Origin: an uncultured Bacilli bacterium
Lineage (GTDB): Bacteria > Bacillota_I > Bacilli_A > RFN20 > CAG-826
DNA: 23,497 nucleotides
Direction: 5' to 3'
Assembly: GCA_944342125.1 (NCBI GenBank)
Contig: CALVMF010000009.1
Coordinates: 1-23,497, forward strand
The translations under genes were made by a program, and so were the position numbers. The first letter of the stretch is position 1. Each line of letters begins with the position of its first letter. The notes under the pieces were generated by a model. It had not been told where the DNA came from, did not search any database, and saw only the letters and a list, made by a program, of their open reading frames with translations. Positions 1 to 6,638 of this stretch are shown here, piece after piece.

Positions 1-75
1 TTAAATTGAACCGCCGTATGCGGAAAACCGCACGTACGGTGGTGTGAGAGGGATTAAAATAAATCTCTACTCGAT
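1..75 (+). mobile_element. 3' end of a group II intron (domains V and VI)
   Basis: Bases 10-43 fold as a 34-nt domain V. The arms are 10-23 and 28-43, with an AAAA loop at 24-27 and the expected two-base bulge C33-G34. The catalytic triad is C12-G13-C14, with G13 facing U40. Bases 46-72 fold as domain VI: GAG (46-48) with CTC (70-72), and 49-55 with 62-68, leaving A69 bulged as the branch point. A69 is the seventh base from a likely intron end at T75 (sequence GAT), the normal distance. The CTACTCGAT ending resembles bacterial class B introns from Firmicutes as I remember them; the CGC triad also occurs in IIC introns, so the class is uncertain. The reverse transcriptase would lie in domain IV, outside the window. 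Confidence 0.85.
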
Positions 76-151
76 TAAACAATTTTAAATTTTTTTAAAA
101 AAAATTTTTCAATTTTTTAAAAATTTGAAAAGTAATCACCTTCTTATATAG

Positions 152-387
152 TGAGGAGGTATTTTTCTAAAAGTTTTTAAGAGAAAATATCGCCGTTATA
201 TATTAAGAAGATACAGGAGAATTAGCCATGATAGGATTTACTTAAATTATAAATATTAATAATTAATAGATAACTTAAGGTGGTGTACATCTTTTTGCAT
301 AAAGTATGAAATTTATATCGTTTCATATATTTATAGCAAAGAAGTCAGGACGATATATAACTGACATACTCCTCATTATTTTTTAAT
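152..387 (+). ncRNA. Candidate structured RNA with kissing hairpin loops, unassigned
   Basis: The non-coding stretch folds well by eye. TGAGGAG (152-158) pairs with CTCCTCA (369-375), and a T-rich run follows. A long hairpin spans 294-340: 294-298 with 336-340, 299-303 with 330-334, and 305-311 with 321-327, leaving loop 312-320. A second hairpin pairs 344-348 with 361-365 around loop 349-360. TATATCG in the first loop (314-320) is the exact complement of CGATATA in the second loop (351-357), so the loops could kiss. I do not recognise 6S, SRP, tmRNA or a riboswitch. It may be an independent small RNA or part of a decayed group II intron 5' half (domain I has loop-loop contacts). The strand is inferred from the trailing T tract. 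No clean promoter is visible: TTGAAA at 125-130 and TATATA at 145-150 are only 14 bp apart. Confidence 0.3.
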
Positions 388-480
388 TTTTAGTAAGTGA
401 GGCAAGCACTGAATTCATGTCTGTGGAGCATGTGACAACGAAAGCGGAAGCAATCGTATGCCGATGAGACAGAAAGAATT
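384..480 (+). other. Structured non-coding stretch, possible group II intron domain I remnant
   Basis: This stretch is less AT-rich than its surroundings and has no open frame of note. TGTCT (419-423) can pair with AGACA (468-472). Inside that are a small ATCG/CGAT hairpin around 452-464 and a GAAA-containing loop. The text resembles parts of bacterial group II introns upstream of the reverse transcriptase as I remember them, and a definite intron 3' end lies just upstream on the same strand, so a truncated second intron is plausible. That is inference; it could equally be the 3' untranslated part of another transcript. It ends just short of the udk stop codon. Confidence 0.25.
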
Positions 481-494
481 TATTACCTGTTGGT

Positions 495-1115
495 TTATTT
501 TATTTCGTTTAAGATACTATTTAACACAGCACAGATGACGTCGATAGATTTATTGTCGTAACCATCGTTATTAACGATTAAATCGGCATAATACTGTGAA
601 GGACCAATAATTTCCTCATACATTGGTTGAACAGTATTAAAATATTGATTTAAAATCGATTGATCGTCTCTGCCACGTTGAATTTTATCTCTTTCGATCC
701 TTCTTACTAATCTACGCTCACGAGAAGCGTTAATAAAGATTTTAAGATCGCCCAACTCACGTACATCTTTATTTACCAGAGCCATTATGCCTTCAACGAT
801 TATAAGTTTATTTGGCTTTACTTTAACAGTTTTAGTAGCGCGATTATGTAAAACATAATCATAAGTAGGCTTTTCAACCTCTTGATCGTTTTTTAAAGCA
901 ATCAATTGTGTTTTCATTAGTTTCCAATCGAAAGCTTTTGGATGATCAAAGTTCTGTAACTTTCTTTCTTCTAAAGGCATATAAGAAAGATCTTTGTAAT
1001 AATCATCGATTGAAAAGTGCGTTACATTTTTTGAATCAAGTTTCTGAATTACTTGTTCAATAACATAAGTTTTGCCTGAAGCGGAACCTCCGCCAACTAA
1101 AATAATTTTTGCCAT
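495..1115 (-). CDS. udk: Uridine kinase
   Basis: This 206-residue protein has the size and layout of bacterial uridine kinase, which phosphorylates uridine and cytidine to UMP and CMP with GTP or ATP in the cytoplasmic pyrimidine salvage pathway. A P-loop (GGGSASGKT, residues 8-16) is followed by the substrate-side segment FSIDDYYKDL, an NFDHPKAFDW segment typical of Udk, and VEGIMAL near residue 110. An Arg-rich lid (RERRLVRRIERD) lies at about 131-142. On the minus strand AAAGGG sits about 8 nt before the ATG, and TACAAT (1134-1139) is a candidate -10. The gene stands alone, divergent from the degV-like gene. Phosphoribulokinase-type proteins share the fold, but the motif set fits Udk. Confidence 0.9.
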   Translation of the reverse strand: MAKIILVGGGSASGKTYVIEQVIQKLDSKNVTHFSIDDYYKDLSYMPLEERKLQNFDHPKAFDWKLMKTQLIALKNDQEVEKPTYDYVLHNRATKTVKVKPNKLIIVEGIMALVNKDVRELGDLKIFINASRERRLVRRIERDKIQRGRDDQSILNQYFNTVQPMYEEIIGPSQYYADLIVNNDGYDNKSIDVICAVLNSILNEIK

Positions 1116-1297
1116 ATTAATTGTGCCCTTTAAATTGTATCATTTATATGGCAAGAAGAAGAACAGCTTTTTCAACAAAAATTTAGAATAAAAAGTTGTT
1201 TTAGTGATTAATTAGTAGATTAATAGTAGATAACTAGTATATTTTCAGTACTAAGTTGGCATTCGGTTAAAGTGTTTTAAAATAAATGATTTAATAT

Positions 1298-1303
1298 TAT
1301 AAT
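1298..1303 (+). promoter_or_regulatory. -10 element for the degV-like gene
   Basis: A perfect TATAAT lies in the 261-bp gap between divergent udk and degV. At 17 bp upstream only TTTTAA is found, so the -35 side is weak. The predicted transcript would have a leader of about 65 nt that carries the inverted repeat at 1329-1344. Nothing else convincing is seen in this gap apart from short TAGTAGAT-type repeats near 1213-1230. Confidence 0.45.
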
Positions 1304-1328
1304 TTATACATATAAATCAAGTTCGTCA

Positions 1329-1344
1329 GCTACATGATTGTAGC
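1329..1344 (+). promoter_or_regulatory. Hairpin in the degV leader
   Basis: GCTACA (1329-1334) and TGTAGC (1339-1344) form a perfect 6-bp inverted repeat with a TGAT loop. It lies downstream of the predicted -10 and about 32 bp before the start codon. It could be a DNA operator or an mRNA hairpin. No T tract follows, so it is not a terminator. Confidence 0.4.
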
Positions 1345-1376
1345 GATTGTTTATATGTTATTTTCGGAGAAAGTTT

Positions 1377-2207
1377 ATGAAATATGTGATATGTGCTGAC
1401 AGCAGCTCAAACTTATTTAGTGATTACATTAAAGATGATGAAGTTGGTTTTAATGTAATACCTTTAACGATTAGAGTTTTAGATAAGGAATTTGTTGACA
1501 ATGATTATTTAAATGTCGATGAAATGCTTGATGCTGTTAATTCAACTAAGGAAAAATGTTCATCTTCCTGCCCTTCACCAAATGATTATTTAAAACACTT
1601 TAACGAAGCCGAATATGCAATTTGTGTTACTATTAGTTCAAAGTTAAGTGGAAGTTATAATAGCGCTTGCGTGGCAAGAGATATGAGCGATAAAAAGGAT
1701 AAGATATTAGTAGTTGATAGTCTTCTTACCGCTGGAGCTATGAGATTAATAGTTGATAAAGCGTATAAACTAATAAAAGAAGGCTTAAGTTTTGAAGAAA
1801 TATCTAAAAAACTTATCGAATTTAGAAATTCTATAAATCTTTTATTTGTATTAGACAAGTTTGATAACCTTGTAAAAAATGGTCGTATGTCCAAGGTTGT
1901 TGCTTTTATTGCTAATTTAGCAGCAATTAAACCTCTTTGTTATGGAGAAGGCGGAGAGATTAAAATAAAAGAAAAGATTCGTACTTTTAAAGGTGTCTTA
2001 AAACGCTTGGTTTATAATATTGGGCAAATGTGTCCAGTAACTAAAGGTCGTACATGTGTTATTTCGCATACAAAGAATATGGAAAACGCTTTGATTTTAA
2101 AAACTATGATTGAACAACAATACGAATTTGATTCAATAATAATCGAAGATAATCGTGGCTTATGCGCCTTTTATGCCTTAGAAGGCGGATTATTAGTTAG
2201 TTTTTAA
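1377..2207 (+). CDS. DegV family fatty-acid-binding protein
   Basis: This is a 276-residue DegV/FakB-type protein. The family binds a fatty acid and, in Firmicutes, presents it to the FakA kinase so exogenous fatty acids enter phospholipid synthesis. The N-terminal CADSSSNL segment matches the DxSS entry motif. TISSKLSGSYNSA (about residues 87-99) is the family's signature around the carboxylate-binding Ser, and FVLDKFDNLVKNGRMSK (about 158-174) is the usual nucleus of the second domain. The first ATG of the frame is at 1347, but I choose 1377: it has GGAGA 7 nt upstream and begins directly with the conserved strand. Several paralogues with different lipid preference usually exist, so FakB is not assigned by name. 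No fakA is nearby. Confidence 0.85.
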   Translation: MKYVICADSSSNLFSDYIKDDEVGFNVIPLTIRVLDKEFVDNDYLNVDEMLDAVNSTKEKCSSSCPSPNDYLKHFNEAEYAICVTISSKLSGSYNSACVARDMSDKKDKILVVDSLLTAGAMRLIVDKAYKLIKEGLSFEEISKKLIEFRNSINLLFVLDKFDNLVKNGRMSKVVAFIANLAAIKPLCYGEGGEIKIKEKIRTFKGVLKRLVYNIGQMCPVTKGRTCVISHTKNMENALILKTMIEQQYEFDSIIIEDNRGLCAFYALEGGLLVSF

Positions 2208-2229
2208 TCTACAATCTTTCACTCTTTTT

Positions 2230-2238
2230 TGATATATT
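2230..2238 (+). promoter_or_regulatory. Extended -10 element giving a probable leaderless mRNA
   Basis: TG-A-TATATT is an extended -10 box ending at 2238, only 7 nt before the ATG at 2246. No Shine-Dalgarno sequence is present. Transcription would therefore start on or next to the start codon of the small membrane protein that heads the cmk-der-gpsA cluster. No good -35 is seen, as is acceptable for an extended -10. Confidence 0.45.
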
Positions 2239-2245
2239 ATTTTGC

Positions 2246-2581
2246 ATGAGCAAGCGAGTTACTAGAATTGAGAAATATAAAGAATATCGAGATGAAATTT
2301 TAAATACGAAAGACTCAACATCTAGTGAGACAAATGCTGAAACTTTATTTAATAAGTTAAATAAAAAAAGTGATAAGAAGGCGACTGCTCAACAATCTAT
2401 AAATAAACACCTTTTAGAGAAAAAAGAGCAAAAAGAATTAGAAAAATCAGTTTATTCTATTTATACATCTAAAAAAAGATTAAAAAGATTTTTATATTTT
2501 TTGTTTGTAATTGCAGTTGTTGGCGGTTTAATAGCTTTATTTTTGGTTTTAGGTAATATGTATTTGGGGTTTGATTTATGA
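2246..2581 (+). CDS. Small single-pass membrane protein, unknown function
   Basis: I do not recognise this 111-residue protein. Residues 1-80 are strongly charged and mostly Lys/Glu with little hydrophobic content, likely cytoplasmic and partly helical. Residues 81-104 form one clear membrane helix (LYFLFVIAVVGGLIALFLVLG), followed by a seven-residue tail. The Lys/Arg-rich run before the helix suggests an N-in orientation. The stop overlaps the cmk start (ATGA), so translation is probably coupled. There is no Shine-Dalgarno before the ATG and an extended -10 sits 7 nt upstream, so the message may be leaderless. Its fixed place in front of cmk makes it a real gene, not a chance frame. Confidence 0.7.
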   Translation: MSKRVTRIEKYKEYRDEILNTKDSTSSETNAETLFNKLNKKSDKKATAQQSINKHLLEKKEQKELEKSVYSIYTSKKRLKRFLYFLFVIAVVGGLIALFLVLGNMYLGFDL

Positions 2582-3255
2582 TAGCGAAATATTCTATAGC
2601 GATTGATGGTCCAAGTGCTAGTGGGAAAAGCACTGTTGCTAAATTAATAGCAAAGAGACTTAATTATTTATATATCGATACAGGAGCTATGTATCGTGCT
2701 TTTACCTTAGCTGTAATCGAGGCTAAATTAAACCCTGAAAACGAAGAAGAAAGTAATTCTTTAATTGGGAAAATCGATATTTCTTTTAATGACCAATTTC
2801 ATATTACTTTAAATGGTGTCGATGTAGATAAAAGAGTAAGAGAAAACGATGTAGCAAATAATGTAAGTTATATTGCTAGTTATAAACAAATTCGCTTATT
2901 TTTAGTAGATCTTCAAAGAAAAATTGCTAGAGATAAAAGCGTTGTTATGGATGGTCGAGATATTGGAACATATGTTCTTCCAAATGCTGATTTAAAAATT
3001 TATCAAGTAGCAAGTGCTGAAGAAAGAGCTAGACGTAGATACAAGGAAAATCTTGAAAATGGAATAGAAACAAGTTACGAAGAGTGCTTAGAAAATATAA
3101 ATAAAAGAGATTATATTGATTCACATCGAAGTTTCTGCCCTCTTCACCCAGCAGAAGATAGTATCGAAGTAAATACAACTAATATGACTATCGAGGAAGT
3201 CGTGGAGTGTATTTTAAAAATAGCTGAAAAGAAAGGTTTAAAAGCAGATGAGTAA
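2578..3255 (+). CDS. cmk: Cytidylate kinase
   Basis: This 225-residue protein is (d)CMP kinase, which makes (d)CDP from (d)CMP and ATP. It has the P-loop GPSASGKST (residues 11-19), then LNYLYIDTGAMYRAFT, the CMP-site signature of this family. MDGRDIGTYVLPNADLK (about 123-139) and the Arg-rich lid ERARRRYKE follow; length and motif order are typical. Its start overlaps the stop of the membrane-protein gene (ATGA), and its end overlaps the der start by 8 bp, so the cluster is translated as a coupled unit. In Bacillus the same cmk-der-gpsA order holds, usually with an S1-like gene between cmk and der; that gene is absent here. Confidence 0.95.
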   Translation: MIAKYSIAIDGPSASGKSTVAKLIAKRLNYLYIDTGAMYRAFTLAVIEAKLNPENEEESNSLIGKIDISFNDQFHITLNGVDVDKRVRENDVANNVSYIASYKQIRLFLVDLQRKIARDKSVVMDGRDIGTYVLPNADLKIYQVASAEERARRRYKENLENGIETSYEECLENINKRDYIDSHRSFCPLHPAEDSIEVNTTNMTIEEVVECILKIAEKKGLKADE

Positions 3256-4555
3256 TAAACTTGTTGCACTTGTTGGTGCACCTAGTACAGGGAAATCAAC
3301 AATTTTTAATCGAATAATCGGTGAAAGAAAGTCTATTATCGAAGAGCAACGTGGAGTTACTCGTGATCGTATATATGCTAAAGCGACTTGGCTCACCCGT
3401 TCTTTTAATGTTGTTGATACTGGTGGAATTGAAGTTGAAAATAGACCTTTTCAAGAACAAATTAGAGCTCAGGTTGAAATAGCAATTGATGAAGCAGATA
3501 TTATCGTGATGGTCGTTGATGGTCATATCGGCTTAACTGAAGATGATGAACTTGTCGCTAGAATGCTTTATAAAACTGATAAACCTGTGATTTTAGCGGT
3601 TAATAAAATAGACGATACACACTTAAAGAATAATGTTTACGAATTTTATTCTTTAGGATTAGGCGATCCTATTCCAGTAAGTGGCGCTCATGGAGTAGGA
3701 ATCGGCGATATTTTAGATAAGATAGTTTCTAATATTCCTTCGGATGAAGAAAATAACGGCGATGATAGTATTCGTTTTGCAATCATTGGACAACCAAATG
3801 TCGGTAAATCAAGTCTTTGTAATGCCATTTTAAACGAGCAAAGAGTAATAGTTTCAAATATTGAAGGAACAACCCGAGATGCTATTGATACTAAGTTAAT
3901 AAGAAACGATAAAGAATATACAGTTATCGATACAGCTGGATTAAAAAAGCGCGGAAAAATTTATGAAGCAATTGATAAATATGCTGCTTTGAGGGCTTTA
4001 AGAGCAATCGATAATAGTGATGTTGCGATTTTAGTAATCGATGGCGCTAAAGGGATTACTGAACAAGATAAACATGTAGTTGGCTATGCTGTTGAAGCTA
4101 AAAAAGCCATCATTATTGTTGTAAATAAGTGGGATTTAGTTAAAAAAGACAATAATACTCAAAATGAATTTACAAAAAATATTAGAAAAGAATTTAAATT
4201 TTTAGATTATGCCCCAATTATTTATCTAAGTGCTTTAAATAAAACTAAGATAAATGATCTTTTTAAATTAATCGATTCGGTTTATGAATCTTATACTTTC
4301 CAAATTAAAACAAGTGTTTTAAACGAAATTATCCAAGAAGCTCAATTATTAAATGAAACTCCTGATTTTAATGGCGGGAGAGCAAGAATATATTATGCAC
4401 AACAGGTATCAAGCAAGCCATTAACAATCGCCTTGTTTGTTAATGAGCCACTTTACATGCACTTTTCCTATATGCGTTACATAGAGAACAGATTAAGAGA
4501 CGCTTTTGAGCTTGTTGGTTCACCTATAAATTTAGTTTTAAGAAAAAGAAAATGA
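3248..4555 (+). CDS. der: Ribosome-assembly GTPase Der (EngA)
   Basis: This 435-residue protein has the two tandem GTPase domains that define Der, which acts in maturation of the 50S ribosomal subunit. Domain 1 has GAPSTGKST (residues 10-18), VDTGGIE, NKID and SGAHGVG. Domain 2 has GQPNVGKSS (about 181), DTAGLKKRGK, NKWD and SAL. The C-terminal KH-like domain closes the protein. The first P-loop reads GAPSTGKS where most homologues have GRPNVGKS, a mild divergence that keeps the essential Gly-Lys-Ser. The start lies inside the end of cmk, and the stop overlaps the gpsA start (ATGA). Confidence 0.95.
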   Translation: MSNKLVALVGAPSTGKSTIFNRIIGERKSIIEEQRGVTRDRIYAKATWLTRSFNVVDTGGIEVENRPFQEQIRAQVEIAIDEADIIVMVVDGHIGLTEDDELVARMLYKTDKPVILAVNKIDDTHLKNNVYEFYSLGLGDPIPVSGAHGVGIGDILDKIVSNIPSDEENNGDDSIRFAIIGQPNVGKSSLCNAILNEQRVIVSNIEGTTRDAIDTKLIRNDKEYTVIDTAGLKKRGKIYEAIDKYAALRALRAIDNSDVAILVIDGAKGITEQDKHVVGYAVEAKKAIIIVVNKWDLVKKDNNTQNEFTKNIRKEFKFLDYAPIIYLSALNKTKINDLFKLIDSVYESYTFQIKTSVLNEIIQEAQLLNETPDFNGGRARIYYAQQVSSKPLTIALFVNEPLYMHFSYMRYIENRLRDAFELVGSPINLVLRKRK

Positions 4556-5553
4556 AAATTTTAACGATAGGAGCTGGGGCTTGGGGTTTAGCTTTAAGCA
4601 ATGTTTTATCTGAAAACTTTAACGAAGTTTTCGTATATTCTCGAAACGAAAAAACCATTGAAGAAATCAATAATTTCCATACTTCAAATAAGTATTTACC
4701 TTCAATAATTTTGAATAATAAAATCATTGCTACAAGCAATTTTGACTTAATAAATGAAATGGATTATTTATTAATTGCAGTTCCTTCAAAAGCAATTAAA
4801 GATGTAATCGAACTTGTTAGCGTAAAGCTACATAAAAAGATTAAAATAATTAATGCGACCAAAGGTCTAGAATATACAACAAACACAAGAATTCAAGAAT
4901 ATATTTCAACTCATCTTTCTAGCGACAAAATAGAAAATATATGTTCAATATTAGGACCTGGTTTTGCTTTAGAAGTTTGTAATCACAATTTGACATGTTT
5001 AAATAGTGTTTCGACTAATTTTGAGTTTGCTAAAGAAGTTCAGACCTTATTTTCTAATGAATATTTCAGAGTTTATGTTGGGCAAGACGTTATAGGAAGT
5101 GAGTATGGAACAAGTATTAAAAACGCGATTGCAATAGCAAGTGGCATTATTAAAGGTCTTGGCTATGATGAAAATACCAAGGCGGCTTTAATCACAAGAG
5201 GTCTTGCTGAAATGACACGTTTTGGCATACATAAAGGTGCTAAAAAGGATACTTTTTTCGGACTTACTGGTGTTGGAGATCTTGTTTTAACATGTAATTC
5301 GACCGAATCAAGAAACTTTGCTTTTGGCTATAAAGTTGGTAAAGAAAATGATGCTCGTAAAGTTATTAATGAAAATAAAACCACTGTTGAAGGTTTGAAT
5401 ACAATAAAAGTTGTTCATAATATTAGTAAAGCAGATAAAATCGAGATGCCAATTATTGATGCTCTTTACCAAATTTTATTTGAATATAAGCCAATCAAAG
5501 AAACTATTTTAACCTTAATGACTCGTCCTCTAAAAGTTGAAAGCTTCGATTAA
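4552..5553 (+). CDS. gpsA: NAD(P)-dependent glycerol-3-phosphate dehydrogenase
   Basis: This 333-residue protein reduces dihydroxyacetone phosphate to sn-glycerol 3-phosphate, the backbone of phospholipids. The Rossmann motif GAGAWG is at residues 7-12. NATKG (101-105) and SILGPGFA are the family's NAD- and substrate-loop motifs. The catalytic Lys is K190 in GTSIKNAIAIASG, followed by the conserved ALITRGLAEMTR helix and FFGLTGVGDLVLTC. It starts within the der stop (ATGA) and is translationally coupled to it. With pgsA further along, it supplies the glycerophosphate head-group pathway. After the stop there is no clear terminator. Confidence 0.95.
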   Translation: MKILTIGAGAWGLALSNVLSENFNEVFVYSRNEKTIEEINNFHTSNKYLPSIILNNKIIATSNFDLINEMDYLLIAVPSKAIKDVIELVSVKLHKKIKIINATKGLEYTTNTRIQEYISTHLSSDKIENICSILGPGFALEVCNHNLTCLNSVSTNFEFAKEVQTLFSNEYFRVYVGQDVIGSEYGTSIKNAIAIASGIIKGLGYDENTKAALITRGLAEMTRFGIHKGAKKDTFFGLTGVGDLVLTCNSTESRNFAFGYKVGKENDARKVINENKTTVEGLNTIKVVHNISKADKIEMPIIDALYQILFEYKPIKETILTLMTRPLKVESFD

Positions 5554-5598
5554 CTCGCTATTTTTAACCTAAAATTTGTTCTTTTTGATAGAGTAATA

Positions 5599-5613
5599 GT
5601 TATTTACAATAAC
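5599..5613 (+). promoter_or_regulatory. Inverted repeat over the putative hup -10 box
   Basis: GTTATT and AATAAC are perfect 6-bp arms around TAC, covering a TACAAT -10 candidate (5605-5610). TTGATA at 5585-5590 is a -35 candidate but only 14 bp away; TTTTGA gives a better 16-bp spacing. The symmetry could be an operator. A second small hairpin (TGTTTT/AAAACA, 5623-5638) lies in the leader. Confidence 0.35.
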
Positions 5614-5658
5614 GCCTCCATGTGTTTTAATAAAAACATAAAAAAGGGAGAATCAACT

Positions 5659-5934
5659 ATGACTAAGGGTGATTTAGTAATTGCGATTTCAGAAGGGATC
5701 GGATGTAGCAAAAAAGAAGCAGAAAGAACAGTTGAACTTATTTTTGAAGAAATGAAAAACTCTCTATCAAGGGGTGAAGAGGTCAAAATTTCTGGTTTTG
5801 GTGTTTTCCAAGTCAAATTCAGAAAAGAACGCACTGGAAGAAGTCCAATTGGTGGACACGAAAAAATCGTTATTCCAGCAACCAAAACAATTGGTTTTAA
5901 ACCAAGCAAAAATCTAAAATCCTGCGTTAAATAA
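5659..5934 (+). CDS. hup: DNA-binding protein HU
   Basis: This 91-residue protein is HU, the small basic dimer that bends and compacts DNA. It has the expected N-terminal helices, the GEEVKISGFGVFQVKFRKERTG segment around residue 40, and the Pro-tipped DNA-binding arm with a typical C-terminal FKPSK. I choose the ATG at 5659 because GGGAG sits 8 nt upstream and the protein then has family length. The in-frame ATG at 5620 would add 13 residues with no ribosome binding site. The gene has its own promoter region and a strong terminator, so it is probably monocistronic. The position after gpsA matches Bacillus hbs. Confidence 0.95.
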   Translation: MTKGDLVIAISEGIGCSKKEAERTVELIFEEMKNSLSRGEEVKISGFGVFQVKFRKERTGRSPIGGHEKIVIPATKTIGFKPSKNLKSCVK

Positions 5935-5982
5935 TTTTCTTATTTAACTATTTAATTTATTAATTTTATTGTATAAATGAAT

Positions 5983-6008
5983 GCAACGTTTATTTACGTT
6001 GCTTTTTT
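5983..6008 (+). terminator. Rho-independent terminator after hup
   Basis: GCAACGT (5983-5989) and ACGTTGC (5996-6002) form a perfect 7-bp stem with a 6-nt TTATTT loop, followed at once by six T residues (6003-6008). It is the clearest terminator in the window and isolates hup from dnaD. Confidence 0.9.
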
Positions 6009-6069
6009 ATCAAAATTTAATTGTGAAAATTTGATTTAAAAGAGTGAAAAATATCTTGAGGTATATAAG

Positions 6070-6636
6070 ATGAGCTTTAATAACGTAAATGCAGTGAATT
6101 TCCAATTTCTTCTTTTGGAATTCTATAAAAAAATAAACATGACAGAAGAAGAACTCGTAGTAGTTTTGCTTATTGATCATCTTCTTCAAGATGGAAACAC
6201 TTTTATTAACGCTAAAACACTTGCGTTAAATATGAATTATGATGAAAAAAAGCTCGATAAAATATTGACAGTTCTTTTAGAAAAGCATTATATCGATTAT
6301 CAGGTAAAAGAGAAAAATTTAGCTATTACTTTAGAACCATTAGTTAAAATCTTATATAAAAAATTTCAAGAAAGTATCTTTACTGAAGAAGATATTCTTC
6401 ATAATGAAGAAGTTGAAAAATTTAGAGAAAAAGTGTTTTCGAGTTTAACTAAAATTTTCGGCAGATCTTTAACACCAAACGAAATGAACATTGCTAACGA
6501 TTGGATAGCAAGTGAAACTGATTATAAAATTATAGAAGAAGCTTTAAAAACAGCAGCTGCTAGAAAATTTACAAATATTAATCTCATAGATCGAGAAATC
6601 GTTAGAAGAATAAGAGAAAGCGAATCTAGAATATAA
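6070..6636 (+). CDS. dnaD: DnaD-like replication initiation protein
   Basis: This 188-residue protein fits DnaD, which helps DnaA and DnaB load the replicative helicase in low-GC Gram-positives. Residues 1-95 look like the N-terminal winged-helix domain: acidic and hydrophobic helices, with a TEEELVVVLLIDHLL segment. Residues 105-185 match the C-terminal DnaD/DnaB_2 domain. The usual end motif (Tyr, then Ile/Leu and a Trp) is altered here to NINLIDREIVRRI. The protein is shorter than Bacillus DnaD (about 230). The immediate neighbour nth (3-bp gap) supports the call, since dnaD-nth is a conserved pair. GAGG lies about 10 nt before the ATG. Confidence 0.8.
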   Translation: MSFNNVNAVNFQFLLLEFYKKINMTEEELVVVLLIDHLLQDGNTFINAKTLALNMNYDEKKLDKILTVLLEKHYIDYQVKEKNLAITLEPLVKILYKKFQESIFTEEDILHNEEVEKFREKVFSSLTKIFGRSLTPNEMNIANDWIASETDYKIIEEALKTAAARKFTNINLIDREIVRRIRESESRI

Positions 6637-6638
6637 AA

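Noticed and set aside
76..135. A/T-rich inverted runs as a terminator after the intron
   Set aside because: Long A and T runs pair with one another anywhere; there is no G/C-containing stem.
1655..1894. Minus-strand frame inside degV and similar frames inside der, gpsA, hup, nth, recA and rny
   Set aside because: They lie wholly within conserved genes on the other strand or frame, have no ribosome binding site and resemble no family.
2166..2190. CGCCTT/AAGGCG hairpin near the end of degV as a terminator
   Set aside because: It lies inside the coding region and the T run after it is separated from the stem.
5620..5658. hup start at the upstream ATG
   Set aside because: There is no ribosome binding site, and the extra 13 residues do not occur in HU; the GGGAG serves the ATG at 5659.
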